Source of the DNA: Lepidostoma basale
Taxonomy: Eukaryota; Arthropoda; Insecta; Trichoptera; Lepidostomatidae
Assembly (NCBI GenBank): GCA_022606425.2
Contig: JAHDVF020000524.1
Location: 1,178,001 to 1,242,000, forward strand
Direction: 5' to 3'
DNA length: 64,000 bases
Below, piece after piece: positions 61,834 to 64,000 of this stretch. The notes under the pieces were generated by a model that saw only the letters and a list, made by a program, of their open reading frames with translations, searched no databases and had not been told where the DNA came from. The position numbers were made by a program, and so were the translations under genes. The first letter of the stretch is position 1. Each line of letters starts with the position of its first letter.

Positions 61834-62075
61834 ACTAACTAACCACCGCGTCGTTTCCCCAAAGTGTTAGACTAAAATATTAATGGATAATCATAATAAT
61901 ATTTCCCGGCCTTCTGTCCCAACCCTTATGTATGGAAGCGAAGCATGAAACTATCAAAAGAAGGATGAGAGCAGAATAAATGGGGTGAGATGAGGTCTCT
62001 AAGACGTATATGTGATAGCTAAAATGGCAGTGCACACCATTATGTACTGCCATTCTAGCTTTTTTGGATAGGTTT
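61834..62075. mobile_element. RTE-like LINE scraps
   Basis: 61834-61876 is an antisense terminus (AACTAACTAACC, GTTTCCCC). 61915-62018 is a sense scrap (CCTTATGTATGGAAGCGAAG, GAAGGATGAGAGCAGAATAA). 62021-62075 is an antisense scrap (ATTCTAGCTTTTTTGGATAG). None retains a frame. Confidence 0.55.
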
Positions 62076-62124
62076 TTGTTATTGTTGCGATGTTATCTTT
62101 AAGTGCAATATTCACTTTATCAAA

Positions 62125-62320
62125 TATACACATTTGATAATGCCTTAGAAAGGCGAAACATGTCATTTCCTTAAAATATAGTAAAACTTCAAGAAAACAG
62201 ACATTTTCAATCTTAATAATAATATGATATAGAGTTTTATGCTATTGCTCAAGAAACAATAAATAAAAACATTTGATAATGCCGTAGCAAGGCAGAACGT
62301 GTTTTTTTCCCCTATTTTTT
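62125..62320 (+). repeat. Foldback C, right arm plus extra motif
   Basis: TTTGATAATGCCTTAGAAAG, GCGAAACATGTCATTTCC with a perfect GCCTT/AAGGC helix; terminal hairpin ATTGCTCAAGAAACAAT; then a second decayed motif (TTTGATAATGCCGTAGCAAG) at 62273. Confidence 0.55.
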
Positions 62321-62539
62321 TTCAATTACAATATTTGATCCTTGCGGGTGCTTATCTTAAGGATATTATTACGGTTTATGATAAACTTTACTTCTATATT
62401 CTATGTTAAAGCTGTACAGAGCTGACTCAAGCTCTGGAGTCCACGGGCTCTCTATATATGTTCCGACATTCGCGTTACAGCTAAGGAAACCTTGGAAAAC
62501 CTCAACCGGAACATTTAGGGTATGATTATTATAGAGAGA

Positions 62540-62760
62540 ATCTTCTTCTTCTTAAAGTGCCCTATCAGATCCCTCCGACGTTGGCGATCACTCTGGTAAA
62601 CTCTTCCCTATCCTGCGCTGTCCGGAATAGCCTCTTCACAGTTCCGATTCCCGTTCATTCCCTCACATTGCGCAGCCAAGAGATTTGCCTTCAACCTGCC
62701 CCCCTGCGGCCCTCTATTTTGCCTTCAAAATTAGATGCAGCAGGCGATATTTTATGGAGA
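62540..62760 (-). mobile_element. LINE 3' end, other family
   Basis: CTTCTTCTTCTTAAAGTGCC marks the end of an antisense LINE. Downstream is less A+T-rich and reads as the complement of a LINE C-terminus with frameshifts. The small + strand frame here (62557-62766) is its shadow. Confidence 0.4.
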
Positions 62761-62829
62761 GAATAAGAAGAAATAGTTAGTTAAAAGCAATCTGACTTTA
62801 AGTTCATATATGTACATAACAACAACAAT

Positions 62830-62950
62830 AAACCGTTTCCCTGAAAGCGTAGAGCGTCACATTATTATTTTCCGGACACAACTCTCTAGATCCCCCACAT
62901 TCATTCAGTGTACAAAGCCGACCTTCAACAAAGCCGACCTTCCAAATTTG
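62830..62950 (-). mobile_element. RTE-like LINE, decayed terminus
   Basis: AACCGTTTCCCTGAAAGCG, GCGTCACATTATTATTTTCC and CACATTCATTCAGTG match the complement of the RTE end with many changes. Confidence 0.45.
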
Positions 62951-63021
62951 AATTTAAATAAGGGTTAGATAAAAAAAAAACTCCGTTGTGATCCATACAT
63001 TTGTTACATATATGTTATATA

Positions 63022-63242
63022 GACCTTCGTGGCCGAATGGCAAGTACTTTGACTGGCACGCCTAAGGTCCCAGGTTCGATTCCCAGCGATGCCAGTGTGA
63101 TTGTTACACTGACTTTAGTCCGGTGTAGAATTCACGTGACAATAAAATGGCGATAGATTAGCTACCTAAATCATATCATGAGAATCAATATGATTTGGCT
63201 CGCGCAGTAATGATGTAAAGAGCGATTCAACAAAATAATAAA
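63022..63242 (+). repeat. tRNA-derived SINE-1, full length
   Basis: GACCTTCGTGGCCGAATGGC (A box), GGTTCGATTCC (B box), TAGAATTCACGTGACAATA, end GATTCAACAAAATAATAA. With 37878-38127 it is one of the best copies. Confidence 0.75.
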
Positions 63243-63425
63243 TTAAATAGTTCATTGTTTTTGGCCGAAACACTATGACACTTAAATTAAAAAAACATTA
63301 TTACTGTTAAAATTTTTAACACTGTTATGATATTATAATTTATTTTTATTCACTGAGAGTGTCGCGACAACTGTTTCGCCAACCGATGTTGGCATAATCA
63401 AGTCTTACAAAAAACTAAAGAAACA
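63243..63425 (-). repeat. Foldback D, single arm
   Basis: Outer end TGTTTTTGGCCGAAACACT; inner GCGACAACTGTTTCGCCAAC, CGATGTTGGCATAATCAAG. The core is TTGATTA and the palindrome is damaged (ACAGTTGT). Confidence 0.5.
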
Positions 63426-64000
63426 AATTAAAAGACTTACTATTTATAGGGCAAAAAGCTCATTAGTGTGGTTAGTCATAGTTAAAATTAATTATGCGAA
63501 ATATGTTGACAATTTTACAAACAAATATAACAAATGTGGGAAATAACAGTGATTAGAAAGGGCAAATAAATAGTAATGTTATAATAGTATATCCGCACAT
63601 CAAAACATTTTTGTATAATACTAATTTCACAACAATCAAATTTTATTCACAACAGTTTTTATTCCCTAACGTTGTACCTACTGGTTCATAGATTATAAAA
63701 CTTTCACGACGGTTCTCCAAAGAAAAGTTTTTTTTTATGTATTTACTCTACTTTTATATGCCTGCAACAAATCTAAAGAAATGCTTTAATTATCGTACTC
63801 CATTGAAAGATTTAATAACTCATCTCACATTACAGTGTGGCGGTTGTGTTAAAAAAAACTGTAAAACGTTGGTTATTCGTAGGCATATCAAAAAGTTTGC
63901 TTTACGAAAAATTTCTCTTGTCTCTTTTGATATATCCATTATATACAAAATTAGTGGTTATGTGCTAAGATGAGTGATCTGTCTGTAAACTGTCTGCTGT
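63426..64000. other. A+T-rich window end, unrecognised open frame
   Basis: A + strand frame (63737-63973, 78 codons) includes YRTPLKDLITHLTLQCGGCV, KKNCKTLVIRRHIKKFALR. An acceptor-like CTCACATTACAG lies inside it. It is not recognised and not called as a gene. Confidence 0.2.

Noticed and set aside
1..64000. CRISPR arrays, rRNA genes, bacterial operons, LTR retrotransposon gag-pol or viral genes
   Set aside because: No regularly spaced repeats with unique spacers, no conserved rRNA blocks, no Shine-Dalgarno-led gene strings and no gag, protease or integrase motifs were seen.

Overview
The window looks like a stretch of an insect nuclear genome. It is strongly A+T-rich and gene-poor, and it is packed with broken non-LTR retrotransposons, tRNA-derived SINEs, foldback (inverted-repeat) elements, and pogo/Tigger- and mariner-like DNA transposons. 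There are no bacterial operons, ribosome binding sites, rRNAs or CRISPR arrays. The LINE 3' ends are of types common in moths, butterflies and other insects, but the order cannot be fixed from this sequence alone.

Coding content of the host is sparse. By reading splice signals together with open frames I find candidate exons on the + strand at 1072-1163 and 18915-19052 (phase-compatible, the second ending in a stop), 27393-27500 (terminal type), 50956-51132 and 59174-59245 (phase-compatible). On the - strand there are 57098-57124 and 55310-55394. All are short, none is recognised, and each could be a chance open frame, so confidences are modest.

Most of the window is one RTE-like LINE family with more than 25 fragments on both strands. 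All are 5'-truncated. Where the natural 3' end survives, they end just after the ORF2 stop in tandem GTTA, GTTT or GTT repeats. A SINE shares that 3' end in three copies, one of them nested in the Tigger element. At least eight other LINE 3' ends are present. A tRNA-derived SINE occurs eight times, four of them between 10.7 and 12.2 kb.

The most interesting layer is a set of at least ten sequence-unrelated foldback families (7.7, 9.8, 23.6, 32.8, 33.6, 35.2, 43.8, 47.4, 53.5, 56.3, 59.0, 60.4 kb and others). Their arms carry the same secondary-structure plan: CTGANGA, one extra nucleotide, a helix, GAA, a self-complementary hexamer or longer, one nucleotide, then a helix back to the 5' side. 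This is the type I hammerhead ribozyme plan with a palindromic stem III. The helices differ in sequence between families but keep pairing, which is covariation. The copies mostly occur as inverted pairs. I regard this as the best candidate for an under-described system: small, diverse foldback retroelements carrying hammerhead-like, possibly dimer-forming, motifs.

Layout: 0-1 kb, P repeats around foldback D. 1.07-19.05 kb, candidate gene A with its intron full of RTE, SINE and foldback copies. 19-27 kb, RTE and SINE copies, a MITE and LINE ends. 27.3-28 kb, a unique less A+T-rich pocket with a candidate terminal exon. 28-49 kb, foldbacks and LINE ends. 49.4-50.9 kb, Tigger. 51-59.2 kb, candidate gene B exons, RTE copies and a mariner-like element. 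59-64 kb, foldbacks, RTE and SINE.
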